From assembly GCA_964541595.1 (NCBI GenBank), contig CAZIRO010000039.1:1-18593 (forward strand): a DNA stretch of 18,593 nt, given 5' to 3'. Positions 8,126 to 15,011 of the stretch are shown here, piece by piece; the stretch's first letter is position 1, and each line of letters opens with the position of its first letter. The stretch is from CAZIRO01 sp964541595 (lineage in GTDB: Bacteria > Acidobacteriota > HRBIN11). Both the position numbers and the translations under genes were made by a program. Under the pieces are notes generated by a model. That model did not search any database, was not told where the DNA came from, and was given only the letters and a program-made list of their open reading frames with translations.

Positions 8126-9496
8126 ATGGCCAAACCGAAACGCCGATTCGTCTGTCAAAACTGCGGGTACACCAGCCCGAAGTGGCTGGGGCGGTGTCCG
8201 TCCTGTCAGATGTGGGATGTCTTCGACGAAGAAGTCGAGTCCCCCACAGACCGGACGCGCCGCGTGGAAGCAGCACACGCGGCACCGCTCTATCGTTTGA
8301 CGGAAGTGCGGCCGCCCGAACGGTGGGTGTCCGGGATGACCGAATGGGACCGTGTGCTCGGCGGCGGTCTACTGCCCGGCAGCGTGTATCTCGTGGGCGG
8401 TGATCCGGGTATCGGGAAGAGTACGTTGATGCTGCAGGTCCTGGACCGATACCTGCAGCAGGGGCGCCGTTGTCTCTACATCGCCGGTGAGGAGTCGCCG
8501 GGACAGATTCGCCAGCGTACGGAACGTCTCGGAGTCCGTCTGGAGGATCTGTGGGTCTGTCCGGACCCCTGTCTGGAATCCGTACAGGCGGTTATCTCCC
8601 GGGAAAATCCGCAGATCGTCGTCGTTGACAGCATCCAGATGATGTATACGGAACGCCATCCGAGTCCCGCTGGCACGATCCGTCAGTTGCGGGAGTGTGG
8701 ATTGGCGTTGATTCATATGGCGAAACAGCATGCGTTTGCATTGCTGCTCGTGGGTCACGTGACCAAGGGCGGCACACTCGCCGGACCCCGGCTGCTGGAA
8801 CATATGGTCGACGGGGTCCTCTACTTTGAGGGGGACCGGTACTATAGTTTCCGTATCCTGCGCGCGGTGAAGAACCGGTACGGTCCCGTGCAGGAAGTGG
8901 GCATTTTCGAGATGACCGAGCACGGTCTGCGTGAGGTGGCCGATCCTTCGCTGTTGTGGATCGATTTTACATCGGTGCAGGCGCGCGTGGGCGCTGTACT
9001 GTGTCCCGTCATGGAAGGCGCGCGCAGCATTATCGTGGAAGTGCAGGCCCTCGTCGCACCCACGGTCTTTCCCACCGGCCGACGAACCGCACTGGGTATT
9101 GATCTGAATCGGCTGTATATCGTCAGCGCTGTGCTCGAGCGGCGGTTGGGGTATCCGCTTTCCCGGTATGATGTGTACGTCAAATTGACCGGCGGTTTTC
9201 ATTCCCGGGATCCCGCTCTCGATCTGGCCATTGCCGTTGCCATGTTCAGTGCAGTGGAAAACCGTCCGGTTTCCGTACGCTGGGCCGCGTGCGGTGAACT
9301 GGCGTTGACCGGCGAGGTCCGCCGTGTGCCGTATATGAGCCAGCGGTTGCAGAGCCTGGCGCGGCTGGGTGTGGACACCTGTTTTGTCGGTCATCCCGGG
9401 GAGTCCGGCACGGATGCGCTGCGCGTTGTGCCAGTTCGGCGGGTCGAAGAGATCGCCGCCGAGTGGGATCGGTTCCAGTTGCCGGACGACGCGTGA
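8126..9496 (+). CDS. radA: DNA repair protein RadA (Sms)
   Basis: RadA is a RecA-related ATPase that drives branch migration in homologous recombination and repair. The full domain set is visible in 456 residues, the usual length. There is an N-terminal zinc finger (C10-x2-C13 and C24-x2-C27) and a Walker A motif GDPGIGKST (92-100). The Walker B region is IVVVDSIQMM. The RadA-specific KNRYG motif is at 249-253. A C-terminal Lon-like domain follows (GIDLNRLYIVSAVLERRLG, SRDPALDLAIAVAMFSA, CGELALTGEVR). The second Walker A position is Asp rather than the more usual Glu, a minor change. It starts 24 nt after the acyl-CoA synthetase gene with only a weak ribosome-binding site, which suggests co-transcription. 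It is followed by a repeat-rich non-coding stretch. Confidence 0.97.
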   Translation: MAKPKRRFVCQNCGYTSPKWLGRCPSCQMWDVFDEEVESPTDRTRRVEAAHAAPLYRLTEVRPPERWVSGMTEWDRVLGGGLLPGSVYLVGGDPGIGKSTLMLQVLDRYLQQGRRCLYIAGEESPGQIRQRTERLGVRLEDLWVCPDPCLESVQAVISRENPQIVVVDSIQMMYTERHPSPAGTIRQLRECGLALIHMAKQHAFALLLVGHVTKGGTLAGPRLLEHMVDGVLYFEGDRYYSFRILRAVKNRYGPVQEVGIFEMTEHGLREVADPSLLWIDFTSVQARVGAVLCPVMEGARSIIVEVQALVAPTVFPTGRRTALGIDLNRLYIVSAVLERRLGYPLSRYDVYVKLTGGFHSRDPALDLAIAVAMFSAVENRPVSVRWAACGELALTGEVRRVPYMSQRLQSLARLGVDTCFVGHPGESGTDALRVVPVRRVEEIAAEWDRFQLPDDA

Positions 9497-9503
9497 GAAC
9501 GAC

Positions 9504-9627
9504 GAATTTCGGATTGCGAATTCTGGATTCGGAAACCACAAAACCCTGAAGCACGTGGATCACGGCGTCTCGCACGTTTTGTGACTTCATGGCAACGGGC
9601 CGGTTCGGAGTGTGCAATCCGAAATTC
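9504..9627. repeat. 14-bp perfect inverted repeat pair
   Basis: GAATTTCGGATTGC at 9504-9517 is the exact reverse complement of 9614-9627. It begins 8 nt after the radA stop. The 96-bp interior has no gene. The left arm runs on into GAATTCTGGATTCGG, a short-period AT-rich pattern. The arms could form a long stem in a read-through transcript. Confidence 0.6.
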
Positions 9628-9686
9628 CCGAGATCGGGACAGGCAATGGGACAGGGGGACCACCGGATCCACCGATATGCCGGTGG
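9627..9686 (-). repeat. Dispersed ~60-bp repeat, copy 2 (inverted)
   Basis: Read on the minus strand it begins CCACCGGCAT and ends TGTCCCATTGCCTGTCCCG then ATCTCGGG. It is the same length as, and about three-quarters identical by hand alignment to, the copy at 5177-5236. CCACCGG (9660-9666) and CCGGTGG (9680-9686) make a 7-bp hairpin, with an alternative 6-bp pairing inside it. The element is therefore structured as well as repeated. Confidence 0.65.
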
Positions 9687-9843
9687 CCCCCGGTCTCAGG
9701 TCCCGGGTGTCAGGTGGCGGGTCTCAGGTATTCAGGTGGCAGGTATCCGGGACGGGAGACGGAAGACAGGGGACCGGGCATCCCATGGGCTGGGAACATC
9801 GCATGGCCGCATGGGCACCCACGGTGTCCCATTGCCTGTCCCG
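9635..9843. repeat. 19-bp perfect inverted repeats flanking a 171-bp core
   Basis: CGGGACAGGCAATGGGACA (9635-9653) is the exact reverse complement of TGTCCCATTGCCTGTCCCG (9825-9843). Outside the arms a weaker match continues for about 15 bp (AAATTCCCGAGAT against the complement of TCATTTCAGGAAATTT). The pair encloses the hairpin and the tandem array. The layout recalls a small non-autonomous inverted-repeat element, but no target-site duplication is visible. Two copies of the dispersed repeat in opposite directions would give the same picture. Confidence 0.65.
9692..9744 (+). repeat. 14-bp tandem repeat with decaying CAGGT motif
   Basis: GGTCTCAGGT (9692), GGTGTCAGGT (9706) and GGTCTCAGGT (9720) are exactly 14 bp apart. 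Two further CAGGT units follow at 9733 and 9740, at a shorter 7-8 bp period. It looks like a decaying slippage array rather than protein-coding sequence. Confidence 0.55.
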
Positions 9844-9851
9844 TCATTTCA
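9825..9851 (+). repeat. Dispersed repeat, copy 3 (core only)
   Basis: The core TGTCCCATTGCCTGTCCCG followed by TCATTTCAGG is shared with the copies at 5209-5236 and 18397-18422. The upstream CCACCGG arm is reduced to GGGCACCCACGGTG. It ends 27 nt before the chemoreceptor start, so it would be transcribed or lie in that gene's promoter. Confidence 0.5.
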
Positions 9852-9877
9852 GGAAATTTGACTTTGCGAGGTCGCCC

Positions 9878-11977
9878 ATGTCGCTACGAACGTATATGAT
9901 CGTGTGGATCGTGCTGATATTTCTCGTCGGTACGGTCGCGTTGATCGCTTTTCTGAATGCCCAGGCCCGCCGGTATGATCAGGAGATACTTTCCCGATAT
10001 TCGCTCATTCTGGAACTCTTCACGCGCAACCTGGCCGGGCCGATCAACAACGCGATGGTGATCCAGCAAACCGATGAAGTCCGGCGGATTATTCATCAGA
10101 TACGGGAACAACGGGCTGGAACGTCCGCCCGGACGATCGAGTTCGTCCATGTGGTGGATGCAAACGGTACCGTCATCGCGTCCACAGATCCGGAAATGGA
10201 GGGGCGTACATTACCGGCGAAGATGTGGCGGCGATTGCGACAGCGTCTTGAACCCCAGACCGAGCGCATCGTGCACGGAGAAGATCCCAGAATTCTGTAT
10301 TACTATCCGATGGTGCTGGTCGAATTCAACGAGTTCATGGGCGGGATCGTGTCCGGACTGTCCCTGCGCGGGTATGTCGGCCTGAAACGCAGCGTCCAGT
10401 CAGCGACCATCGGTTTCGAAGTGCTCATCATGATCGGGCTGCTCGTGTTTCTCTACGGATTTTCCTATCGAACGATCTTTCGTCCCCTCTCCCGAATGAC
10501 GGCTGCCATCCATCAGATTCTTGAACAGCGGGATCTGCGTATTCGCGTTCCTGTTCAGCGCCGCAACGAGATCGGCTACCTTGCGGAGGCGTTCAACGTC
10601 ATGCTGGACTTTTTGCAGCGCACCCTGGCGAATATGCGGCGGACATCTCATCACATGAACAACGTCAGTGAGGAACTGTACCGGTATGCGCAGCAATTGA
10701 TGGACGGTTCGGACCGTCAGATCGAGGCGGTGCGCATGACCCATCGGGTGCTGCAGTCCGTGCGGGACAGTACGGATACGATCGCCGAAAACATGAATGC
10801 ATTGATGCAGTTTGCTGAAGATACCACTGCGTTCCTGCGCCAGGCGGAAGCGTCCGTGGATCAGGTCAGCGAACGGGCACAGGCACTGACGCATACGGTG
10901 CAGCAGAATTCTCAGGTCGTGCTCGGCATTACGGGCGCCATCCGTGACGTCGGTCGTGCGGCGGAAGAGATGTCCGCAGCCGTCAGTGAAGCCGCTGCAG
11001 CCGTGACCGAATTGAATTTTTCCATCCGTGAAGTGGAACACAGTGCGGAAGAAGCCGCTGTCCTGTCGCAGCAGATGGTGGAAAACGCCGAAGCGGGACA
11101 GCAGGCTGTCGAGCGTACACTGTCCGGGATGTATCAGATCCAGAAGACGTTCTCCCGTGCCGCTGCGTCCATGGATCAGTTGATCTCTCTGACGGAAGCG
11201 ATCAATCGGATATCCGCGAACATTCAGAACATCGCATCACAAACCCACCTGCTCTCGATCAATGCGTCGATCCTGGCCTCGCAGGCCGGGGAACACGGAC
11301 GAGCGTTTTCCGTGATTGTCCGGCAGATTCAACAGATGGCCGATCAGACGTCTCAGTATACGCGGGAGATCGAGCAGCTCTCCCATCGCATTCAATCCAC
11401 ATCCGCGGACAGTCGGGAGGCCATTGATGAGAGCCGGGAGGCCATTCAGCAGGGTGTGGAAGTCGCCGAACAGGCCAGGCGTGCGCTGAAGACCATCCTG
11501 GAATCCAATCAACAGGTCCATGCTTTTGTCCTGAAGATCGCGCGGGCGACCAAAGAACAGGCACGGGGAAGCGGCCAGATTCAGGAGGCGGCAAATCGGG
11601 TGAGCGAAATGGCGGGGTCACTCAACAACGTCCTGCACAACCTGCAGGAAGCCTCCCGCGCCATTGAACAGTCCACGCAGGAACTGCAGACGTTTGTCGA
11701 GGGTTTGAAAACGACGCTGGACACGCAGATCCAGGGCAGCCGGCAGATGTTCCGTTCTGTCGCACAGATCTCCCGCATGCTGGAAACCGTTGAGCAGTCA
11801 CTGCGCGGCCAGCGGCAGGATATCCGTCAACTCGTGGACGCCATGCGTACCATTCGTGAGATCTCCGAAATGAGCACGCGTCTGGTGGAACACCTGCGTG
11901 AAATCGTACGGAACATGCATGAACAGAATCGACAGATGGATGAACAGGTGCGGCAGTTCCATCTGGAAGCCGCATGA
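9878..11977 (+). CDS. Methyl-accepting chemotaxis protein-like membrane receptor, divergent signalling tip
   Basis: A 699-residue inner-membrane receptor. In order it has TM1 (about 6-27), a periplasmic sensor domain of about 150 residues, and TM2 (about 180-198, FEVLIMIGLLVFLYGFSY). A HAMP linker follows (RPLSRMTAAIHQIL...RRNEIGYLAEAFN), then a long coiled coil typical of chemoreceptors, ending QFHLEAA without a CheR/CheB-binding pentapeptide. The hairpin tip is IASQTHLLSINASILASQAGE (452-472). Compared with the usual IAFQTN(L)LALNAAIEAARAGE, the trimer-contact Phe, Glu and Arg of E. coli Tsr (F373, E385, R388) are Ser454, Leu466 and Gln469 here. It may therefore couple poorly to CheA/CheW, or signal to something else. 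The ATG at 9878 has GAGGT 5 nt upstream. An open frame extends 99 codons further upstream but runs through repeats. No che genes are in view. Its 3' end converges on a Ser/Thr kinase gene cluster. Confidence 0.85.
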   Translation: MSLRTYMIVWIVLIFLVGTVALIAFLNAQARRYDQEILSRYSLILELFTRNLAGPINNAMVIQQTDEVRRIIHQIREQRAGTSARTIEFVHVVDANGTVIASTDPEMEGRTLPAKMWRRLRQRLEPQTERIVHGEDPRILYYYPMVLVEFNEFMGGIVSGLSLRGYVGLKRSVQSATIGFEVLIMIGLLVFLYGFSYRTIFRPLSRMTAAIHQILEQRDLRIRVPVQRRNEIGYLAEAFNVMLDFLQRTLANMRRTSHHMNNVSEELYRYAQQLMDGSDRQIEAVRMTHRVLQSVRDSTDTIAENMNALMQFAEDTTAFLRQAEASVDQVSERAQALTHTVQQNSQVVLGITGAIRDVGRAAEEMSAAVSEAAAAVTELNFSIREVEHSAEEAAVLSQQMVENAEAGQQAVERTLSGMYQIQKTFSRAAASMDQLISLTEAINRISANIQNIASQTHLLSINASILASQAGEHGRAFSVIVRQIQQMADQTSQYTREIEQLSHRIQSTSADSREAIDESREAIQQGVEVAEQARRALKTILESNQQVHAFVLKIARATKEQARGSGQIQEAANRVSEMAGSLNNVLHNLQEASRAIEQSTQELQTFVEGLKTTLDTQIQGSRQMFRSVAQISRMLETVEQSLRGQRQDIRQLVDAMRTIREISEMSTRLVEHLREIVRNMHEQNRQMDEQVRQFHLEAA

Positions 11978-12044
11978 AGGAAGTATGACGAGAGGGACCG
12001 TGGCGGAAGAAAAGTGACCGGGCGTTTGAATCCGTGATGTCGCT

Positions 12045-12602
12045 TCACGTCCCCTGTCCCCCTCGACTTCTGATGATACGAAAATAATCGAGTGCCCCCC
12101 GGATGAGTCGTTGGTGTTCCGGATGCGGGGTACGCTGACCGTACACGTACAGCCGATGGAGTAAACGCTCTCCCCAGGTCGCATTCCATTCGTAGGTGGC
12201 GAGAATACAGCGATACCAGTACACCGTGGCTTTGCCACCGTGCACGACCCAGGGAATCAGGGTTTCTACCGTATCGATCCACGCACGCACCAGTGTTTCG
12301 GGAACGGTGGTCTGTTCCATCGGAGCCAGGCGTTCGATCAGCCGCCAGAGGCATTCCAGCCCGTCTTTCAGAGGCAGATCGTCCGGTTGCAGCCAGATCG
12401 GTTGACCGTCCGATTCCAGAATATAGTCATAATGCCATCTGCGCAAACGGCGGATCAGTGCATGGCACCAGTCCATCAGGGCGCGCCATGTGGTCCATAT
12501 GTCCGCGTGTCCGGACAGCCAGTGCGACCGGATGGTGTCCAGCCGCTGTATCCACGGAACGAGCGCTGGGTGAGAAACGGCGTCAGAGGACATTCCGGTC
12601 AT
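12045..12602 (-). CDS. Trp-rich protein of unknown function, translationally coupled to the kinase
   Basis: I do not recognise this 185-residue protein. It has no signal peptide and no clear membrane segment, and looks largely helical. It is unusually rich in tryptophan: 13 by count, about 7 percent, spread along the chain (HWLSGHADIWTTWRALMDW, VYWYRCILATYEWNATWGE). Many arginines and histidines accompany them. It begins with ATG overlapping the TGA of the kinase gene (ATGA, 12599-12602), so translation is probably coupled and the product may be a kinase partner or substrate. The reading frame is supported by that overlap, by the lack of a competing frame, and by codon use like its neighbours. 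It is the last gene of the minus-strand run; 67 nt separate it from the convergent chemoreceptor gene. Confidence 0.75.
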   Translation of the reverse strand: MTGMSSDAVSHPALVPWIQRLDTIRSHWLSGHADIWTTWRALMDWCHALIRRLRRWHYDYILESDGQPIWLQPDDLPLKDGLECLWRLIERLAPMEQTTVPETLVRAWIDTVETLIPWVVHGGKATVYWYRCILATYEWNATWGERLLHRLYVYGQRTPHPEHQRLIRGALDYFRIIRSRGGQGT

Positions 12603-14188
12603 GGTGCACCCTCAGTGGAGGTTTCCAGCCGTAGCGTGCCGATGTGTAACGGCTGTCGTTTGATGTTTTCCATATAGATCCGGTACTGTTCATTTGTCGT
12701 ACACCGAATTTCCAGGGTTTTGGTCTTGATCTCACCCTCTCCTTCCATATGGAACGTGATCTCGTGAACACCTTCGGGAAACTGTAACGTGTCCACCACA
12801 TATGTATCGCGAACGATCTTGATGGGACCGAGCCGTTTGATCCGCCCGTACGAGATCTTTTCATAGAGCGTCCGTTCGCCTTCCAGGATGCGTAGATGCA
12901 TGGAGAGGTACTTGTGTTTTACGGTAAATCGCAATTGGCACTGCACCTGTGGCGTTTCTGCTGTTTCAGGAGGTGGCAGCGACGGGGGTTGTACCGTCGT
13001 TTGCGTGGAGGGTGTCTGACTGGCGGTCGCGGGAACAGCGGTGGACGGGCGGGTCGTCCGCTGCCAGATGCGAAGTCCGCCGAGGAAGATCCCGCTGATC
13101 AGCACGATCCCGACGATGAGCACCAGTACCTGCACCCGCGGGTCGCGCGGGATCCGGTGCACGATCGACCGGATCCACGGCCATCGGGAGAGTCGTGCGT
13201 TCAACCAGTGTTCCGGCGACCCGTTCACCGCTTCGGTCTCACTGGCGTGGATCGCCTCTTCGGCGAGTGTCGGTTCCAGTGCAATGACGGAAGCCTCGGT
13301 GGCGGGTTCCTGAGCGGATACGGTCACGGCCGGGTACGGTGCGGATTCCCCGATGAGCCTGCGGTACACTTCCCGGACATGGCGCACCAGTTCGTCCGCA
13401 TCGGAAAAACGGCGCTGGGGATTTTTTTCCAGCAACCGGTATACGATGGCACAGACGGGTTCGGGCACGTCCGTCCGGATCCTGCGCAGATCCGGCGGGG
13501 GTTCGTTCAGGATGCGAAACGTGATCTGACTGAACGTCTCGCCGTAAAAGGGTTTCTGGCCGGTCAGTCCCTCGTACAGGACAATGCCCAGGGAGAACAG
13601 ATCGGACTGCTGCGTCACGCGCTGTCCCGAGATCTGTTCGGGTGCCATATAACTCGGTGAACCCAGGAGCTGACCGGTGCGCGTCAGATCGGATGCCGGT
13701 AAACGGGCGATCCCGAAATCGGTAATTTTCACATGCTGGTTGTCCATGACCATGATATTGGAGGGTTTGACGTCACGGTGGATGATGCCCTGACGGTGCG
13801 CGAACGCGAGTGCTTCTGCAACCTGTAGCGTGACGTTGAGCATGAATGTCCAGGGAAGCCCACCCTGTTCGCGGATCATCTGTTTGAGCGTACGGCCGCG
13901 GATACGTTCCATCACAATGTAGGGAATCTGCGTATCCGGGTCGATCCCGATGTCGTAAACGGTCACGATATTCGGATGCTGGAGCCGACCGGCCGCTTTC
14001 GCTTCACGGAAGAACCGTTCGCGGAATTCAAAGAGTTCCTCTTCCGAGAACCAGGGCGGCACCTGAATGATCTTGATCGCCACTTCGCGTTCGATCAGCG
14101 GATCGAACCCGAGGCACACCACGCCCATGGCGCCGCGTCCGAGAATACCCTTGACCGCATACCGTCCGAGTTTCTCCGGTAGTTCCAT
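12599..14188 (-). CDS. Membrane-anchored serine/threonine protein kinase (PknB/Hanks type)
   Basis: A 529-residue eukaryotic-like kinase. The cytoplasmic N-terminal kinase domain (about 10-270) has every key element. These are the glycine loop GRGAMGVV (17-24), VAIK (Lys39), HRDVKPSN (catalytic Asp139), DFG (157-159), GSPSYMAPEQ in the activation segment, and DLFSLGIVLYEGLTG. It should be active. A positively charged juxtamembrane segment leads to one transmembrane helix (about 350-368, VLVLIVGIVLISGIFLGGL). A Pro/Thr-rich linker (about 378-412) and an outer beta-rich domain of about 115 residues follow, unlike the PASTA, WD40 or TPR sensors common in this family. The outer domain is probably a ligand sensor of unknown type. 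The gene starts 15 nt after the DUF355 gene, with only GGAG at a long spacing. Its stop overlaps the start of the Trp-rich protein. Confidence 0.93.
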   Translation of the reverse strand: MELPEKLGRYAVKGILGRGAMGVVCLGFDPLIEREVAIKIIQVPPWFSEEELFEFRERFFREAKAAGRLQHPNIVTVYDIGIDPDTQIPYIVMERIRGRTLKQMIREQGGLPWTFMLNVTLQVAEALAFAHRQGIIHRDVKPSNIMVMDNQHVKITDFGIARLPASDLTRTGQLLGSPSYMAPEQISGQRVTQQSDLFSLGIVLYEGLTGQKPFYGETFSQITFRILNEPPPDLRRIRTDVPEPVCAIVYRLLEKNPQRRFSDADELVRHVREVYRRLIGESAPYPAVTVSAQEPATEASVIALEPTLAEEAIHASETEAVNGSPEHWLNARLSRWPWIRSIVHRIPRDPRVQVLVLIVGIVLISGIFLGGLRIWQRTTRPSTAVPATASQTPSTQTTVQPPSLPPPETAETPQVQCQLRFTVKHKYLSMHLRILEGERTLYEKISYGRIKRLGPIKIVRDTYVVDTLQFPEGVHEITFHMEGEGEIKTKTLEIRCTTNEQYRIYMENIKRQPLHIGTLRLETSTEGAP

Positions 14189-14203
14189 GCAATCAGCGCT
14201 CCG

Positions 14204-14698
14204 TTACTCTTCCGGAGGCAGTTTATACCCGATCTGCCGCAGAAACGCATACCGTTGACGCTGGTCCGCCGCCGTTTCGATGCCACGGCTGCGCATCCCG
14301 TCGATGACACCGAGGATCCCGCGGCCCTGGTCCGTTTCCGCCACGATCACCTGAACGGGATTCGCCGTGGCACAGAAGATCCGACAGACTTCCGGAACCA
14401 TTTTAACGGCATTCAATACGTTCACAGGGTACGCATTGCGCAGGAAAATGATAAACGCGTGTCCGCACGCGAGTGCGAATGCGTTCTTGCGCGCGAGTTC
14501 GATCATCTCTTCGTCATTTCCAGCCCAGCGCACGAGTGCGGGTCCGGAAGATTCACAGAATGCCAGTCCGAACTGGATCCCCGGAAAAGCACCCACCAGG
14601 GTTTCGTACAGGTCTTCCACGGTTTTGATGAAGTGCGCCTGACCAAGGATCAGATTGATCGCATCGGGTTTTTCGATCGGGACAATTTTCAGTTCCAT
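14204..14698 (-). CDS. Adenosine-specific kinase family protein (DUF355, COG1839)
   Basis: A small cytoplasmic protein of 164 residues, the normal family length. The family signature is nearly unbroken at the N-terminus: MELKIVPIEKPDAINLILG, then QAHFIKTVEDLYETLV and GIQFGLAFCESSGPALVRW and GNDEEMIELA. A conserved Gly/His-rich segment (FALACGHAFIIFLRNAYPVNVLNAVK) and the C-terminal VIVAETDQGRGILGVIDG follow. The family name comes from structural work on an archaeal member reported to bind adenosine nucleotides; the physiological role is poorly established. A strong GGAGGA lies 5 nt before the ATG. It sits between acylphosphatase and the Ser/Thr kinase in one tight run. Family assignment is firm, function is not. 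Confidence 0.9.
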   Translation of the reverse strand: MELKIVPIEKPDAINLILGQAHFIKTVEDLYETLVGAFPGIQFGLAFCESSGPALVRWAGNDEEMIELARKNAFALACGHAFIIFLRNAYPVNVLNAVKMVPEVCRIFCATANPVQVIVAETDQGRGILGVIDGMRSRGIETAADQRQRYAFLRQIGYKLPPEE

Positions 14699-14725
14699 CC
14701 CACTCCTCCGCCGCCCTGAACGGGC

Positions 14726-15001
14726 TTACCATCGGATCTCGAAGGCCGTCCACGTGCCGGCGGGTTCGACCGGTTCTTCGACCACGCGTTCAACGACGGC
14801 CGCCGGGGGTCCCTGGGCGAGGGTTTGGCGGAACCGGTCGAGTTGTTCCAGTGAGCCTTCGGCGTATACTTCGACCCGACCGTCCGGGAGATTCCGGACG
14901 TACCCGTGAATTCCGAGTTCCCGTGCCATCCGGTAGGTATAATACCGGAATCCCACACCCTGAACGATACCTTCGATCCAGAACCGCCGGGCCGTTTTCA
15001 T
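14726..15001 (-). CDS. acyP: Acylphosphatase
   Basis: A 91-residue cytoplasmic enzyme that hydrolyses carboxyl-phosphate bonds such as acetyl phosphate. The whole family core is present: WIEGIVQGVGFRYYTYRMA with catalytic Arg19, and GYVRNLPDGRVEVYAEG with catalytic Asn37. The length equals that of typical single-domain acylphosphatases. The ATG at 15001 is chosen because GAGGG lies shortly upstream and the family starts here. A longer in-frame extension to 15109 overlaps the lipoprotein gene and is not needed. It follows the lipoprotein stop by 10 nt. With the ADP-forming acyl-CoA synthetase elsewhere in the window it suggests, weakly, active acyl-phosphate metabolism. Confidence 0.95.
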   Translation of the reverse strand: MKTARRFWIEGIVQGVGFRYYTYRMARELGIHGYVRNLPDGRVEVYAEGSLEQLDRFRQTLAQGPPAAVVERVVEEPVEPAGTWTAFEIRW

Positions 15002-15011
15002 GGCTGTACCC

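Larger units (their letters stand above)
9497..9877. other. Repeat-rich intergenic island between radA and the chemoreceptor gene
   Basis: 381 bp with no protein I can support. Frames are open through it, but they encode low-quality sequence with no family resemblance. It is built of nested repeats: a 14-bp inverted pair, a 19-bp inverted pair, a 7-bp hairpin and a 14-bp tandem array, listed separately. The composition alternates between AT-rich patches of the GAATTCGGATTG kind and GGT/CAGG-rich patches. The promoter of the downstream gene should lie here, but no good boxes are seen. Confidence 0.7.

Noticed and set aside
8369..9541. Minus-strand open frame of about 390 codons opposite radA
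   Set aside because: It is a shadow of radA with no recognisable family and no ribosome-binding site.
9581..9877. 99-codon N-terminal extension of the chemoreceptor
   Set aside because: It translates repeat sequence, has no ribosome-binding site, and would place a non-conserved segment before the first membrane helix.
9497..9877. CRISPR array
   Set aside because: Repeats are inverted or only 14 bp in period, without regular spacers, and no cas gene is present.
11978..12044. Bidirectional terminator between the convergent genes
   Set aside because: I looked for a stem with flanking T/A runs in these 67 nt and found none.
12896..13660. Plus-strand open frame of about 254 codons opposite the kinase gene
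   Set aside because: The kinase on the minus strand has all catalytic motifs; the plus frame has no features.
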